A stretch of DNA of 64,000 nucleotides from Candidatus Nitrosotenuis aquarius. Lineage in GTDB: Archaea; Thermoproteota; Nitrososphaeria; Nitrososphaerales; Nitrosopumilaceae. This document shows positions 33,350 to 42,528 of the stretch, one piece after another. The stretch spans positions 956,328 to 1,020,327 of the forward strand of contig NZ_CP024808.1 in assembly GCF_002787055.1 (NCBI RefSeq). The letters are read 5' to 3'. The notes beneath the pieces are model-generated. The model saw nothing but the letters and a program-made list of their open reading frames with translations. It was not told where the DNA came from and did not search any database. A program made the translations under genes and the position numbers. Position 1 is the stretch's first letter; each line of letters begins with the position of its first letter.

Positions 33350-34411
33350 TTATTTTTTGCTAAAATAAGTCTCGGACAGATCCTTGTAGTATTGGTCTAG
33401 TTTTTTGTACAGTCGTTTTGGCTTGCGGGTTTTCTGCGTGCTTAGTGCATAAAGGCACAGTACAGGAAACGCAATGGTGGCATCCGCATAGACTACAACT
33501 ACGTCCTCATGCGAATCCTTTACTTTGCCCCAGCTCTTTCCCTCTTGTAGCGTGGCGCCGGACAGGCCTCCTGTGTCAGGCCTAGCATCAGTAATTTGAA
33601 TAATGTAATTTTGTCCGCCATGTCCTAGGCCCAATATCTGATCCAAGAGCGGGCCTGTTTGTTGAGCGGTGTTTTTTGGAACACCGCCGCCAATTTCGAC
33701 AATTCCAGCCTTTTTTGAATTGTACAGAATTGCCGCCTGCTCGATTATCTCTCGCACAAAATCCAGCTCAAATGGCTTGTTGGCAAGCCTAAGTGGTGCC
33801 AGATCAAGCGCAAGTGAGGAATCCTTGAGTGTCGAGATGTAAAGCGGCACATCATAATCATATGCAGACACGACGAAGCTTTTCTGCGGGCTCTTGGAAT
33901 GTTCTTTAGAATATTTGCCCATCCAGTTTGCAAATTCCGCAGTGGTGAACGGCTTGTCAAAAAAGTTGTTATCAAACATTTTTTGCACGATTTTGTCTTG
34001 TTTTTTGAGCGTTTCTTCGCCTTTGATGTACACGTCCCTTATTCTGACAATGTCTTTTTCGTATAGAACCATGTCATCGACCTCAAAATGTCCCTGCTTT
34101 ACGGGCAGGTTCCATGCAAAATGGTCCTCGTGGTACAGATTAGAGCCAGTCGATATTATCCAGTCAACAAAGCCTCTTTCGATTAGAGACTTGAAGAGCC
34201 CCCCAAACCCAACTGGCGTCATGGCACCAGCTATAGTAAGGCAGATTGTTGCGTCATCCTCAATCATTTTGCCAAAGAGCTTTGCAGCTTCGCCGAGCTG
34301 TCTTGCATTGTATCCAGAATTGGAATAAATTTCTACAAGATCTTCAATTTTCATGTTTGGGCTTATTTGTACATGAGGAATGTTTTTTCCATGAAAATGA
34401 TGATGGCTCAT
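33350..34411 (-). CDS. Deoxyhypusine synthase-family paralogue
   Basis: A 353-residue homologue of deoxyhypusine synthase, 70 bp upstream of the first copy. It keeps AGAMTPVGFGGLFKSLIERG and the catalytic-region VEIGGGVPKNTAQQTGP with Lys, but differs in DYDVPLYIST and other substrate regions. Such second copies (sometimes called homospermidine-synthase-like or SpeY) may act on small amines rather than aIF5A. Substrate not decidable from the sequence. Confidence 0.82.
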   Translation of the reverse strand: MSHHHFHGKNIPHVQISPNMKIEDLVEIYSNSGYNARQLGEAAKLFGKMIEDDATICLTIAGAMTPVGFGGLFKSLIERGFVDWIISTGSNLYHEDHFAWNLPVKQGHFEVDDMVLYEKDIVRIRDVYIKGEETLKKQDKIVQKMFDNNFFDKPFTTAEFANWMGKYSKEHSKSPQKSFVVSAYDYDVPLYISTLKDSSLALDLAPLRLANKPFELDFVREIIEQAAILYNSKKAGIVEIGGGVPKNTAQQTGPLLDQILGLGHGGQNYIIQITDARPDTGGLSGATLQEGKSWGKVKDSHEDVVVVYADATIAFPVLCLYALSTQKTRKPKRLYKKLDQYYKDLSETYFSKK

Positions 34412-34608
34412 CTATTCATAGCAAACTCCACTAGATAATATATTTAATGATGCAAATTTTTTCGATAAAAAATTTAGGAAAAAGATTACAGATCTGAAAT
34501 GAAAAAATTATTGCGAAAAAAAAATTACAGACGATGATTTGATTTTTGCAATTTGATCCAGAATTTGGTAAATTACGTATACCAAAAGTATAGAGAATCC
34601 ATTGCAGA

Positions 34609-34776
34609 CTAGTCAAATTTGATTTCTTCTTGGTGTGCTGATGCATTGCAGTGCGCACATTTTTCTGATGCCGTCTTAAAGTACACCATATGACATTGTT
34701 TGCAGGCTCGCAGATCGCTTAGTCTAACCATTGTTAGTCTGGCCTCAGACACATACAAAAATCTTGTTTTACTCAT
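34609..34776 (-). CDS. Small zinc-ribbon protein
   Basis: A 55-residue product ending DLRACKQCHMVYFKTASEKC and AHCN, i.e. CxxC-x11-CxxC, the spacing of an Spt4/RpoP-type zinc ribbon, although other hallmarks of Spt4 are missing. The first ATG is at 34776; an internal ATG at 34731 (MVRLSDLRACKQC) would give a compact 40-residue ribbon. Function unknown. Confidence 0.55.
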   Translation of the reverse strand: MSKTRFLYVSEARLTMVRLSDLRACKQCHMVYFKTASEKCAHCNASAHQEEIKFD

Positions 34777-34811
34777 GATTTGTGGCTTTTTTTGAAAAAT
34801 CTGATCCCAAG

Positions 34812-35096
34812 CTAGTCCATTGTGATTTTAAGAAATATCAAAATTCCTGCAAGCTCGGCAATGTGCACCCCAAGCAAATATGGAAAGATCTCAGGTGCAA
34901 ACAATGTCGACATGGAAAAGTACGCATATGCTCCAATGGTATTGTGCAAAAACAGCATTACAGAAAACAATATCATGCCAAGTGGAAGTTGCGCCTTGGT
35001 TCTGACATACATTCTTCCAAAGACAAACATCAGAACTCCAAGCACAATCATGTTTGCTATCGATACGCCAGATAGGATTGCTGATGTTTGTTCCAT
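34812..35096 (-). CDS. Small three-helix membrane protein
   Basis: A 94-residue protein of three membrane helices (IANMIVLGVLMFVFGRMY, MILFSVMLFLHNTIGAYAYF, GVHIAELAGILIFLKI). It lies 25 bp downstream of a winged-helix gene on the same strand. Paired membrane-protein and HTH genes of this kind are widespread in archaea (DUF7521-like), and a regulator of membrane state is inferred. Confidence 0.65.
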   Translation of the reverse strand: MEQTSAILSGVSIANMIVLGVLMFVFGRMYVRTKAQLPLGMILFSVMLFLHNTIGAYAYFSMSTLFAPEIFPYLLGVHIAELAGILIFLKITMD

Positions 35097-35121
35097 GTAG
35101 AGAAAACCACCTTTGCTATAC

Positions 35122-35433
35122 TTATTTACTTTTTTCCAGTTTTTGCACTATTTCCAAAAACGAGTCCATGTTTGCCTCCAAAAACCCAGAGACAAAAAAT
35201 GTGACATTGTATTTTTCCCCAATTCGTAAAATAATGTTATTTTTCTCCAAGACCTCCACATGGTGAATGATTGCCTTGTAATCCAAGCCCAGTTCTTTTG
35301 CAAGCTGGTTTGCATTTAGCGGCGTTTGCCTGATTGCCTGCACGAGCCTGAGCCTGTTCGCGCCTCCGCGAGATCCCGCAAACACAAACCAAAGTAGCCT
35401 CTTTGCATACGGATCATTTGCCAATGCCCTCAA
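35122..35433 (-). CDS. ArsR-like winged-helix transcriptional regulator
   Basis: A 103-residue HTH protein: GGANRLRLVQAIRQTPLNA, LAKELGLDYKAIIHHVEVLEKNN as the recognition region and RIGEKYNVTFFVS as the wing, then a C-terminal helix. No metal-binding Cys motif is present. It is likely cotranscribed with the membrane protein just downstream. Confidence 0.8.
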   Translation of the reverse strand: MRALANDPYAKRLLWFVFAGSRGGANRLRLVQAIRQTPLNANQLAKELGLDYKAIIHHVEVLEKNNIILRIGEKYNVTFFVSGFLEANMDSFLEIVQKLEKSK

Positions 35434-35499
35434 AGGTTTCGAGAAGCTAGAAAAACATAGTGTACAAAAATAATATTACCAAATTCACCTAGTCATATC

Positions 35500-36381
35500 A
35501 TGATGCTAAACTATGATTATCCACTGTATAGGCCGCCATCGGAGGCAGACTCGCTCATCTTCCAGGTTACCTTGGGCTGCTCATTTAACCAGTGCTCGTT
35601 TTGCGACATGTACCGATCCAAGGAATATTCAGAGCGACCATGGGAAGAGGTAAAAGCAGAAATCGACATGATGGCAAAAATGCTTCCAGACACAAGACGT
35701 ATCTTTTTGGCAGATGGCGATGCACTAAATCTCTCAGTAGAATACATGCAAAAAATAGTAAGATACTTGCGGGAAAAATTCCAAAACTTGGAGCGAATCG
35801 CATGCTATGCAATGCCGATGAATGTTCTCAAAAAAACGCCAGAAGAGCTAAAACTATTACGAGAGTCAGGCCTAGACATGTTTTATCTTGGAATAGAGAG
35901 CGGCTCTGATCTAATACTAAAAAAAGTAACCAAGGGTGCAACATCTGCCACAATAATTCGCGCATGCAAAAAGGCAAAGGATGCAGGCTACATACTGTCA
36001 TGCATGATAATTTTGGGCCTAGGAGGCAAGACCCACTCCAAGGAACACATTCGCGGAACAGCCCAGGTCATCAATGCCGCAACGCCTCACTATGTAGGCG
36101 CCCTGACTTTATACTTGGAAAATGGGATCAAGCAAGAGTTTTTGGACAAGTTCGGCGAGCCTTTCATTCCCGTTTCTGATGCCGAGGCGCGAGAAGAGCT
36201 GGAAGACCTAGTATCACAAATCAATGTTACAGATCAAATAATATTTCGAGCAAACCATGGCTCCAATGCCTATACTATCAAGGGAACCTTCCCCCAGGAC
36301 AAACAGATGATGCTAGACAAAATAGCTTGGATGAAGCAGCACCCCGAAGTAGTCAGGCCTGTCGGTCTTCGCGGCTTTTAG
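35500..36381 (+). CDS. Radical SAM protein
   Basis: A 293-residue radical S-adenosylmethionine enzyme. The cluster motif CSFNQCSFC (Cx4CxxC type: C-S-F-N-Q-C-S-F-C) lies near residue 27, followed by a TIM-barrel with RIFLADGDALNL, FYLGIESGSDLILKKVTKG and a Gly-rich LGLGGK SAM-binding segment. The family resembles coproporphyrinogen-dehydrogenase-like (HemN-like) radical SAM proteins without known substrates. Starts at either of two adjacent ATGs. Confidence 0.85.
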   Translation: MMLNYDYPLYRPPSEADSLIFQVTLGCSFNQCSFCDMYRSKEYSERPWEEVKAEIDMMAKMLPDTRRIFLADGDALNLSVEYMQKIVRYLREKFQNLERIACYAMPMNVLKKTPEELKLLRESGLDMFYLGIESGSDLILKKVTKGATSATIIRACKKAKDAGYILSCMIILGLGGKTHSKEHIRGTAQVINAATPHYVGALTLYLENGIKQEFLDKFGEPFIPVSDAEAREELEDLVSQINVTDQIIFRANHGSNAYTIKGTFPQDKQMMLDKIAWMKQHPEVVRPVGLRGF

Positions 36382-36425
36382 AATTCAAAAATTCTCATCT
36401 ATTGTTATTTGACTAGATTTTCAGA

Positions 36426-36677
36426 CTACAAGCTGTCAATAATTGGCTTTAGATTTTCCGGCAGATCCGGCAGTTCGGTATGTGAGGTGTTGTTTTGCAA
36501 AATTTCTGGTCCTATTCTGCGCACCCGCTGGGTTCCAATCAAGGTATCGATGCTTCTTTGCGCATCTTTTTCAGATAGCACCGTCTTTAGCTTCTCAAGC
36601 AATACAGTCTCGTTTTCGTATTTTTGAATGGCATATTGCACTATGACTAGTCTGTCGTTGAATGAGAAATCTGCCAA
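36426..36677 (-). CDS. Hypothetical small protein
   Basis: An 83-residue helical protein without Cys or signal peptide; the frame starts with TTG at 36677. Between the radical SAM gene and a membrane-protein gene. No family recognised; coding status moderate. Confidence 0.4.
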   Translation of the reverse strand: MADFSFNDRLVIVQYAIQKYENETVLLEKLKTVLSEKDAQRSIDTLIGTQRVRRIGPEILQNNTSHTELPDLPENLKPIIDSL

Positions 36678-36719
36678 TTCATGGTTTGTTGCATGCTGCA
36701 GTAAAAATATTTTTGTGGC

Positions 36720-37520
36720 TCATCTGAGGTTTTTCTGATCATAGAATCGGTTTTCCTGATTTTTTGTCCTAAAGACCTTGAGATGATGATACACCCCAAA
36801 TGCAAAAAACACGTACGCCCACAGATATACAATGTCAAATGGATGGCCGGTATAATACAGGTCATCCTGAGACAACACCTGATAGGCAGAGTCCGCCACG
36901 ACAAAGCTGAACATGCCAATCAGCAAGAGCAGCCAAGTGAAATTGACTTGGCCTCTCAAGAACAGCATCAACCCTATTACGGTTGGGGCAAGGCATATTG
37001 CATCTCCTATTGGATATGTAGTCAAGAGTGCGGTCTCAAATTCAGGCAAATCTGATTTTGCAATTGCGCAATAAACCAGAAAAGCCATCAACGTAGCAGA
37101 CACAGACGTGGCAAGTGCAATAGTTTTTGGAGTTATTGAATTTCTGAATGGCCGAATATACAATATGGCAAACGCAAAATATGCAGGATAGCCAAGCAGC
37201 CAGAAAAAGTCGGCCACAGACGGAAACGGATCCTTTTGGAACACTAGCTCGTCTGCTGCCCAGATTATCTCGCCAACTGACCAGCTAATGGCAAACACAG
37301 CAAAGCAGATCCAGGCTTTACCGAGGTTTCCCGCAGTTTTGTTGCGTCCAACCAAAATCAGGGAAAATACAACAAATGGAGCAATGATTCCAAGGTTTAG
37401 TGCATTTGAGGCGAGTATGAGATTGGCCTGGCCAAAAACATTCAATATTCCAATTACCGCAGCTATTACTCCCAGTGAAACAGCAAGAGGCCACTTGATT
37501 AGCCCAGTATTGGTTTGCAA
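36720..37520 (-). CDS. Seven-helix membrane protein of unknown function
   Basis: A 266-residue polytopic membrane protein with about eight hydrophobic segments (from WPLAVSLGVIAAVIGILNVF to PFDIVYLWAYVFFAFGVY). Conserved-looking charged residues lie in loops (WAADELVFQKDPFPSVADFF). The start codon is TTG. It follows directly after the small gene at 37523-37813 on the same strand (2-bp gap). No transport or enzymatic motif recognised. Confidence 0.7.
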   Translation of the reverse strand: MQTNTGLIKWPLAVSLGVIAAVIGILNVFGQANLILASNALNLGIIAPFVVFSLILVGRNKTAGNLGKAWICFAVFAISWSVGEIIWAADELVFQKDPFPSVADFFWLLGYPAYFAFAILYIRPFRNSITPKTIALATSVSATLMAFLVYCAIAKSDLPEFETALLTTYPIGDAICLAPTVIGLMLFLRGQVNFTWLLLLIGMFSFVVADSAYQVLSQDDLYYTGHPFDIVYLWAYVFFAFGVYHHLKVFRTKNQENRFYDQKNLR

Positions 37521-37522
37521 GA

Positions 37523-37813
37523 CTATTTTAAAATCACACCAAGAAAGTTTGATATTGGTTTTTGGTCTTGTAGCTCATCTAGTCTTTTTCGGATTTCAAT
37601 CGTAATTGATTTGTAGCTGTCTCCAAACAATTCTTCCAGTACCTCTCGAAGATATTGCGGGTTTTGCAGACAGTCAGAAAAGTAACATCGGTGTTTTTCA
37701 TATAATCTGTGGCCTACTTCATCCAGCGCAAGCTGGCCCACATTGAGAAGAACTCGCTCTATTACAAAACTTACCAACGCCTTTTGGGCGTCCTCATGTG
37801 AGTCACTTGCCAT
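37523..37813 (-). CDS. Hypothetical helical protein, NitrOD5-like pattern
   Basis: A 96-residue all-helical protein: MASDSHEDAQKALVSF, then HRCYFSDCLQNPQYLREVLEE-like (the segment YFSDCLQNPQYLREVLEELF) and FGDSYKSITIEIRKRLDEL. The C/Y-x-x-P-x-x-L...FG...I pattern resembles NitrOD5, an output-domain family of Thaumarchaeota; this is a tentative resemblance. The ATG at 37813 is preferred because the upstream part of the frame runs antisense to the thioesterase gene. Confidence 0.6.
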   Translation of the reverse strand: MASDSHEDAQKALVSFVIERVLLNVGQLALDEVGHRLYEKHRCYFSDCLQNPQYLREVLEELFGDSYKSITIEIRKRLDELQDQKPISNFLGVILK

Positions 37814-37890
37814 ATGCACTATTCCAAAAATTCCCTTAAAAGCATTAAGCTTGCAAAACAAGAAATACCTCAGATCTCCAAGTTGAGTTC

Positions 37891-38373
37891 TTGGAGCAGA
37901 AAACCGTAAACGACTCCAAAGTCGAGGTAATAGCAAGAATGTTTCCCCATGACGCGAATCCGGCAGGAAATGTCTTTGGAGGAGAGATACTCAAACATAT
38001 TGACATTGTCGCAGGAATTGTGGCCCACAGGCATTCCAGAAAAAACGCAGTAACTGCAAGCATAGACCGGGTGGACTTTCTCAAGCCAGTCTATGTTGGA
38101 AACGCATTGATTCTCAACGCAAGACTAAATGCGGTCAGAAAGTCTTCAATGGAAATCGAGGTGCGAGTGGAAGCAGAAGACCTGATCCGCGGGACCAAGA
38201 CTCTGACTGGAACCGCACTGGTAACATCGGTAGCACTGGATGAAAACGGCAGGCCAACACAAGTTCCAGAACTAGTCCTCAAAACCAAGGAAGAAAGGCA
38301 GAGATTTGTCCAAGGCATAAAGCGAATGAATCAGAGAATCAAGGAAAAAAAGCGCAACAAGGCAAAAAACTAG
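37891..38373 (+). CDS. Acyl-CoA thioesterase (hot-dog fold)
   Basis: A 160-residue 4HBT/ACOT-family hydrolase: the start VIARMFPHDANPAGNVFGGEILKH contains the conserved Asp and N-G-G motif of acyl-CoA hydrolases, followed by VTASIDRVDFLKPVYVGN and a charged C-terminal tail. It cleaves fatty acyl-CoA to free acid and CoA, perhaps in membrane or acyl-chain turnover. The start is TTG at 37891; a TATA-like CTTAAAAGCA lies about 50 bp upstream. Confidence 0.87.
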   Translation: MEQKTVNDSKVEVIARMFPHDANPAGNVFGGEILKHIDIVAGIVAHRHSRKNAVTASIDRVDFLKPVYVGNALILNARLNAVRKSSMEIEVRVEAEDLIRGTKTLTGTALVTSVALDENGRPTQVPELVLKTKEERQRFVQGIKRMNQRIKEKKRNKAKN

Positions 38374-38465
38374 TCGCCAGATCCCCATTCAGATTTTGTG
38401 TGACCAGAGTTTTGCTCCGATATTGTTCCCCACCTGAATTTTGGAGTCTTTGTTTGTATTTCCAT
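38370..38465 (-). CDS. Candidate 31-residue small protein
   Basis: ATG at 38465 to TAG at 38370, overlapping the 3' end of the thioesterase gene. The product is hydrophilic with MEIQTKTPKFRWGTISEQ. It is only supported by a clean ORF in an otherwise empty gap before the tRNA gene. Confidence 0.25.
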   Translation of the reverse strand: MEIQTKTPKFRWGTISEQNSGHTKSEWGSGD

Positions 38466-38517
38466 GAGTAATTATGTTATTACAGTATAGTAAGGTGCTG
38501 TATGTTTAATGTGAAAA

Positions 38518-38591
38518 TGGGCCCACTGGGATTCGAACCCAGGGTCTTCGCCGTGTAAGGGCGACGTCATAACCAACTGGACTATGAGCCC
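38518..38591 (-). tRNA. tRNA-Val (anticodon TAC)
   Basis: The minus strand folds as a complete cloverleaf: acceptor GGGCTCA paired with TGGGCCC, anticodon stem TCGCC/GGCGA with loop CTTACAC (anticodon TAC, reads GUA), and T-arm CTGGG-TTCGAAT-CCCAG. No CCA is encoded and no intron is needed. Length 74 nt. Confidence 0.95.
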
Positions 38592-38647
38592 AGCAAAATT
38601 CCTTTTCAGAAACCATTTAAACTTTGAGAGATTCAACACAAAAATCA

Positions 38648-39658
38648 TTGAACCAAAACATCGGGTTTTTCTGCAGCCCAATAGGACTAGGACATGCAAC
38701 ACGCGATGTCGCAATAGCGCAGTTTTTGCAAAAACCGCCAAAGTTTCTCACAGGAGCAGGTGCTGCCAAGCTGATCTCAGAGTACGGATTTTCGGTAAAT
38801 GACGAGTATACCCCGCCAAACTTTGATGTGCAAAATGGAGTGCTACAGGGCTCGCTAGGCTGGCTTTGGAAATACTATCAGTACTACAAGGACTGCAAGA
38901 AAATATCAGACAGATTCATCAGTTCTGAGCGCCCCCAAATTATAGTAAGTGACGAGGATTTTGCTTCGCTGGCAATAGCGCAGCAAAAAAACATTCCAAC
39001 CATACTGATCACAGACATTTTGGAGACCAGATTCACCAAGGGAATAGGCTCGATTATAGAAAAAAAGATGAACAAATCCATGAGGGAAATCATCCAAAAA
39101 TGCGACATGGTAATACTCCCAGAGTCAGGCCAAGATCAAGACAACATTAGGCGAGTCGGCCCAATAGTAAGATCCACACAATACACCAGAGAGGAGCTAC
39201 GAAAAAGGCTCGGATTTGAGAAAAAAACCATAGTTGCAAGCGTCGGTGGGACAGATGCAGGAAGATTCCTAATCCAGAAAACAATCGAGGCGGCCTCCAA
39301 GCTAAAGGATGTAGACTTGGTCCTCGTCAGCGGCCCAACACTGAAAATCCAAAATCAAAACGTCAGGAACTTGGGCTTTGTAAATAATTTGCATGAGATA
39401 ATTTTTGCATCAGACCTGGTGATCTCACTTGCCGGCAAATCCACAATAGACGAATCAAAAGCGTATGGCACGCCGGGAATTTTCATTCCAATCAAGGGCC
39501 ACTTTGAGCAGGAAGACAATGCAAAAGAGGAAGGCTATTTCTTTGATGACATTTACAAGCTAGATTCTCTGATTCCGCAAAAGCTAGAGTCAAGGCGTGC
39601 ACAGGTGCAGACCGACGGCGCAAAAAAGGCAGCCGAGATTATTTTGCAATATTCATAG
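38648..39658 (+). CDS. Glycosyltransferase, MurG/GT28-like
   Basis: A protein of about 336 residues with the GT-B fold: GFFCSPIGLGHATRDVAIA at the N-terminus, VASVGGTDAGRFLIQK as the domain-linking Gly-rich loop, VNNLHEIIFASDLVISLAGKSTIDE and the sugar-nucleotide-binding GTPGIFIPIKGHFEQEDNA. It likely transfers a sugar from a UDP- or GDP-sugar in cell-envelope synthesis. There is no ATG: a TTG at 38648 gives M-N-Q-N-I-G-F-F, about 30 bp after a TATA-like CATTTAAAC; TTG at 38624 is the longer alternative. Confidence 0.8.
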   Translation: MNQNIGFFCSPIGLGHATRDVAIAQFLQKPPKFLTGAGAAKLISEYGFSVNDEYTPPNFDVQNGVLQGSLGWLWKYYQYYKDCKKISDRFISSERPQIIVSDEDFASLAIAQQKNIPTILITDILETRFTKGIGSIIEKKMNKSMREIIQKCDMVILPESGQDQDNIRRVGPIVRSTQYTREELRKRLGFEKKTIVASVGGTDAGRFLIQKTIEAASKLKDVDLVLVSGPTLKIQNQNVRNLGFVNNLHEIIFASDLVISLAGKSTIDESKAYGTPGIFIPIKGHFEQEDNAKEEGYFFDDIYKLDSLIPQKLESRRAQVQTDGAKKAAEIILQYS

Positions 39659-39697
39659 CGTACCCTTAAAAGTGGTTTTAATTGCAACCAATCTTAC

Positions 39698-41113
39698 TTG
39701 GAAAGACTTGTAGTAGCAAAGTTTGGCGGAAGCGCAAGCGGAATTGACGGCGAGTTTGTATCAGATATTGTATTACGAATAAAGCAACTAAAGCAGGACT
39801 CTAAGGTAATTGCAGTTTTTTCAGCTCCGCTTACAATGCACGAGGGAAAAAGAAAATCACTCACAGACCTAGCATTATACATTGGCAGAAAGGCAGAGGA
39901 GGGTGCAATGCCAGACATTACACCAATCAAGCAATCATACCAGAAAATCCTATCATTAGTGTCGGATCAGTACAAATCCGAATGCCAAAAGACAATAGAT
40001 TCATTTCTTGCAAGGGCAACCCAGACGTTTTCTGAGGCAAAAGACAAAAAATCATTTTCAAACGAGGTCCGCTCACGTGCACTTGCGTTCTCAGGCGAGA
40101 TCCTCATGTCGTATGTGATGAGCTACATCCTCAAGAGTGCCGGCCTAAAGTCAGACGTTGCAAGCTATGACGCCTGGCCTATCATTACCGACAACAATAT
40201 CGAGTCGACTAATTTCCTTGCATCAGAGTCTGCCGCAAGGCTAGGACCGCTAGAGGATCTAGTCAAAAACAATGAAGTGGTATCCATTGGAGGATTTATC
40301 GGAAAAACTGCGGACGGAGTCGAAACAACATACGAGCGTGGAGGCTCAGATAGAACAGCTGCAGATCTTGGAATTTTGTTCCACAAAAAATATGACACTA
40401 GAATCGACTTTGAAAAAGACAGTGCAGTGGTGTCAGCAGACCCAAGAATAGTATCAAAGGAGCTAGAAGACATTACACTGCTGTCATACAATGAGGCAAG
40501 AATTGCAGGCATGTTTGGCATGAAGATACTGGATCCAATTGCAATCAAGGAAATTCTGGAAAACGGAGTAGACATGCCAATCATAATTACAAACATGAAG
40601 GATCCCAGCAAAACCACGACAATACTGCGCAAATCAGACAACCAGAATGGCCACCCACTAAAGATAGTTACAGGCAAAAAAAACTGTGCAATTCTCAAAA
40701 TAGAAAGCGTCGCCGCCGAAGCACTCCTAGAATCGCTGGAAAAAGAAAAGCGTTATTCCGAGTTTGTGATTTTGTCGCCATTTACCAAGGATGACATCGA
40801 GTTTACAAGAATTTTATTCCTGGATGCAGACTATGTCAAGCGAAACGAGCGATACTTTCTTGGGTTTGACTCGCTAGCTACCATACAGTATAATCGGGGC
40901 GTCATAACACTAATTGGCGACCAGATGTGGCGAGTCCACCAAATCGTGTCCAAGGCAAGCTCCAGAATAGGAGACGCTGGCCTCAACATCCTGAACATGG
41001 ATGCGCAGGAAGAAACGTCACGAGTCATAATAGTAGTCGATGATTCTGCAGATAACATAGAGACAGCGATTCGTGCTGTTCATTCCGAAAGGTCAAAAAT
41101 CACCTTCTCCTGA
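39698..41113 (+). CDS. Aspartate kinase
   Basis: A 471-residue aspartokinase that phosphorylates aspartate at the entry to lysine, threonine and methionine synthesis. Signatures: VAKFGGSASG at the N-terminus, TYERGGSDRTAADLG, and two C-terminal ACT regulatory domains (from about residue 330, ending ASSRIGDAGLNILNMDAQEE). The start is TTG at 39698. No other pathway genes adjoin. Confidence 0.93.
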   Translation: MERLVVAKFGGSASGIDGEFVSDIVLRIKQLKQDSKVIAVFSAPLTMHEGKRKSLTDLALYIGRKAEEGAMPDITPIKQSYQKILSLVSDQYKSECQKTIDSFLARATQTFSEAKDKKSFSNEVRSRALAFSGEILMSYVMSYILKSAGLKSDVASYDAWPIITDNNIESTNFLASESAARLGPLEDLVKNNEVVSIGGFIGKTADGVETTYERGGSDRTAADLGILFHKKYDTRIDFEKDSAVVSADPRIVSKELEDITLLSYNEARIAGMFGMKILDPIAIKEILENGVDMPIIITNMKDPSKTTTILRKSDNQNGHPLKIVTGKKNCAILKIESVAAEALLESLEKEKRYSEFVILSPFTKDDIEFTRILFLDADYVKRNERYFLGFDSLATIQYNRGVITLIGDQMWRVHQIVSKASSRIGDAGLNILNMDAQEETSRVIIVVDDSADNIETAIRAVHSERSKITFS

Positions 41114-41297
41114 ATAGTACAAATCGCATATGGAGCCCTTGGTCATCCAAGAGTTCCATGCTGGGTTTGTTCATGGGCCATAGTCTAGAATTAGCCCGGC
41201 GTTACCCAAAACACGCGCTGATAATACTATGCGATCGGAATATTTAGACCTGATCTATATAGTTCCTCTAGAACTTTTTGCGAGCTAGGCACGAATC

Positions 41298-41498
41298 CTA
41301 AAACTTGGTAAAGCTTAGAACCAGGCCTGCGGCAATCAGTGCGTACCACTTGAAGTTACGCCTATCTGTAAAGACATTCTTTGGGCTCATCTGCTCATCA
41401 GTCCTAATTGAGGCTCGAATCTTTTTCATCTCAAAGCCCTGCCCAATTAGGCCTGCGGCAACTAGGCCCATGGCTAGAATGGATGACGCTATTTCCAT
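41298..41498 (-). CDS. Small membrane protein
   Basis: A 66-residue protein with two hydrophobic segments, SSILAMGLVAAGLIGQGF and WYALIAAGLVLSF, separated by a basic polar loop. No family recognised. The 184-bp stretch between it and aspartate kinase holds no gene. Confidence 0.5.
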   Translation of the reverse strand: MEIASSILAMGLVAAGLIGQGFEMKKIRASIRTDEQMSPKNVFTDRRNFKWYALIAAGLVLSFTKF

Positions 41499-41582
41499 GG
41501 TATCATAATGCCAATCCCACTATTTAGTTGTGCATGGGCTTTTCGGATAATTTTTTAATTAGTGGCGCTTTTCCGACATTCT

Positions 41583-42497
41583 ATGAAAGAGATAGGAAAA
41601 ATCTGGATGAACGGCAAGCTGGTACCATTCAAGGATGCCAAAGTCCACGTACTGACTCATGCATTACATTATTCAACAGCAGTCTTTGAGGGAATTCGCT
41701 GCTACAACACCCCAAAGGGCTCTGCAATATTTCGACTGCCAGAACATGTTGATAGGTTCTTCAGGTCCGCAAAACTGTATTCGATGAAAATGGAATACAC
41801 AAAAGAGCAGATAACAGACGCCATAGTAAAGACAGTAAAGGCAAGCACCCTAAAGGAGTGCTATATTCGACCACTGGCATATTACGGATATGGCACCATG
41901 GGCCTGACTCCCACTCCAAACAAGGTTGATGTCTCCATTGCATGCTGGGAGTGGAAGATGGGCGAATCAAAAGCAGGAAAGCAGACCGGTGCAAAATGCA
42001 AAATATCCAGCTGGCTGCGAATCGACTCCAGATCACAGCCAATGCAGGCAAAGGCAGCATCAAACTATGCAAATGCGGCTCTGGCAAGAGTAGAGGCACT
42101 CAAAAACGGATACGATGAAGCAATCATGCTAAACTATCATGGAAAAATAGCCGAAGGCAGTGCAGAAAACATTTTTGTTGTAAAGGATGGCCAAATTTAC
42201 ACGCCGCCGCTAACATCAGGATGCCTTGCAGGAATCACACGAGACTCTGTAATCCAGATAATAGAATCAAACGGCATGGACATTGCAGAACAAGAGCTAG
42301 AGCGAGACGATCTATATTCAGCAGACGAGATATTCATGACCGGAACTGCAGCCGAGGTCAAGTCGGTATCCCAAGTAGACGATGTAACCATAGCAGACGG
42401 CAAAATGGGCAATGTCACCAAATCCCTGCAAAAATCATTCATGGATGTAGCAATGGGCAAAGACGAGCGATTCATCCACTGGTTACAATACCTCTAA
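41583..42497 (+). CDS. ilvE: Branched-chain amino acid aminotransferase
   Basis: A 304-residue PLP fold-type IV aminotransferase for Val, Leu and Ile. IWMNGKLVPFKDAKVHVLTH at the start, FEGIRCYNTPKGSAIFRL, and the PLP-lysine region near QAKAASNYANAALARVEA; the C-terminal half has EGSAENIFVVKDG and FMTGTAAEVKSV. ATG at 41583 is supported by a TATA-like element about 25-30 bp upstream; an earlier ATG in frame at 41562 is rejected. Confidence 0.95.
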   Translation: MKEIGKIWMNGKLVPFKDAKVHVLTHALHYSTAVFEGIRCYNTPKGSAIFRLPEHVDRFFRSAKLYSMKMEYTKEQITDAIVKTVKASTLKECYIRPLAYYGYGTMGLTPTPNKVDVSIACWEWKMGESKAGKQTGAKCKISSWLRIDSRSQPMQAKAASNYANAALARVEALKNGYDEAIMLNYHGKIAEGSAENIFVVKDGQIYTPPLTSGCLAGITRDSVIQIIESNGMDIAEQELERDDLYSADEIFMTGTAAEVKSVSQVDDVTIADGKMGNVTKSLQKSFMDVAMGKDERFIHWLQYL

Positions 42498-42528
42498 GGT
42501 TTTTTACATATTATATCAAATTACAATC

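Noticed and set aside
41160-41300. tRNA-like start GGGCCATAGTCTAG and GCACGAATCC between aspartate kinase and the next gene
   Set aside because: No pairing acceptor stem, no anticodon arm and no proper T-arm could be formed over the distance; treated as chance.
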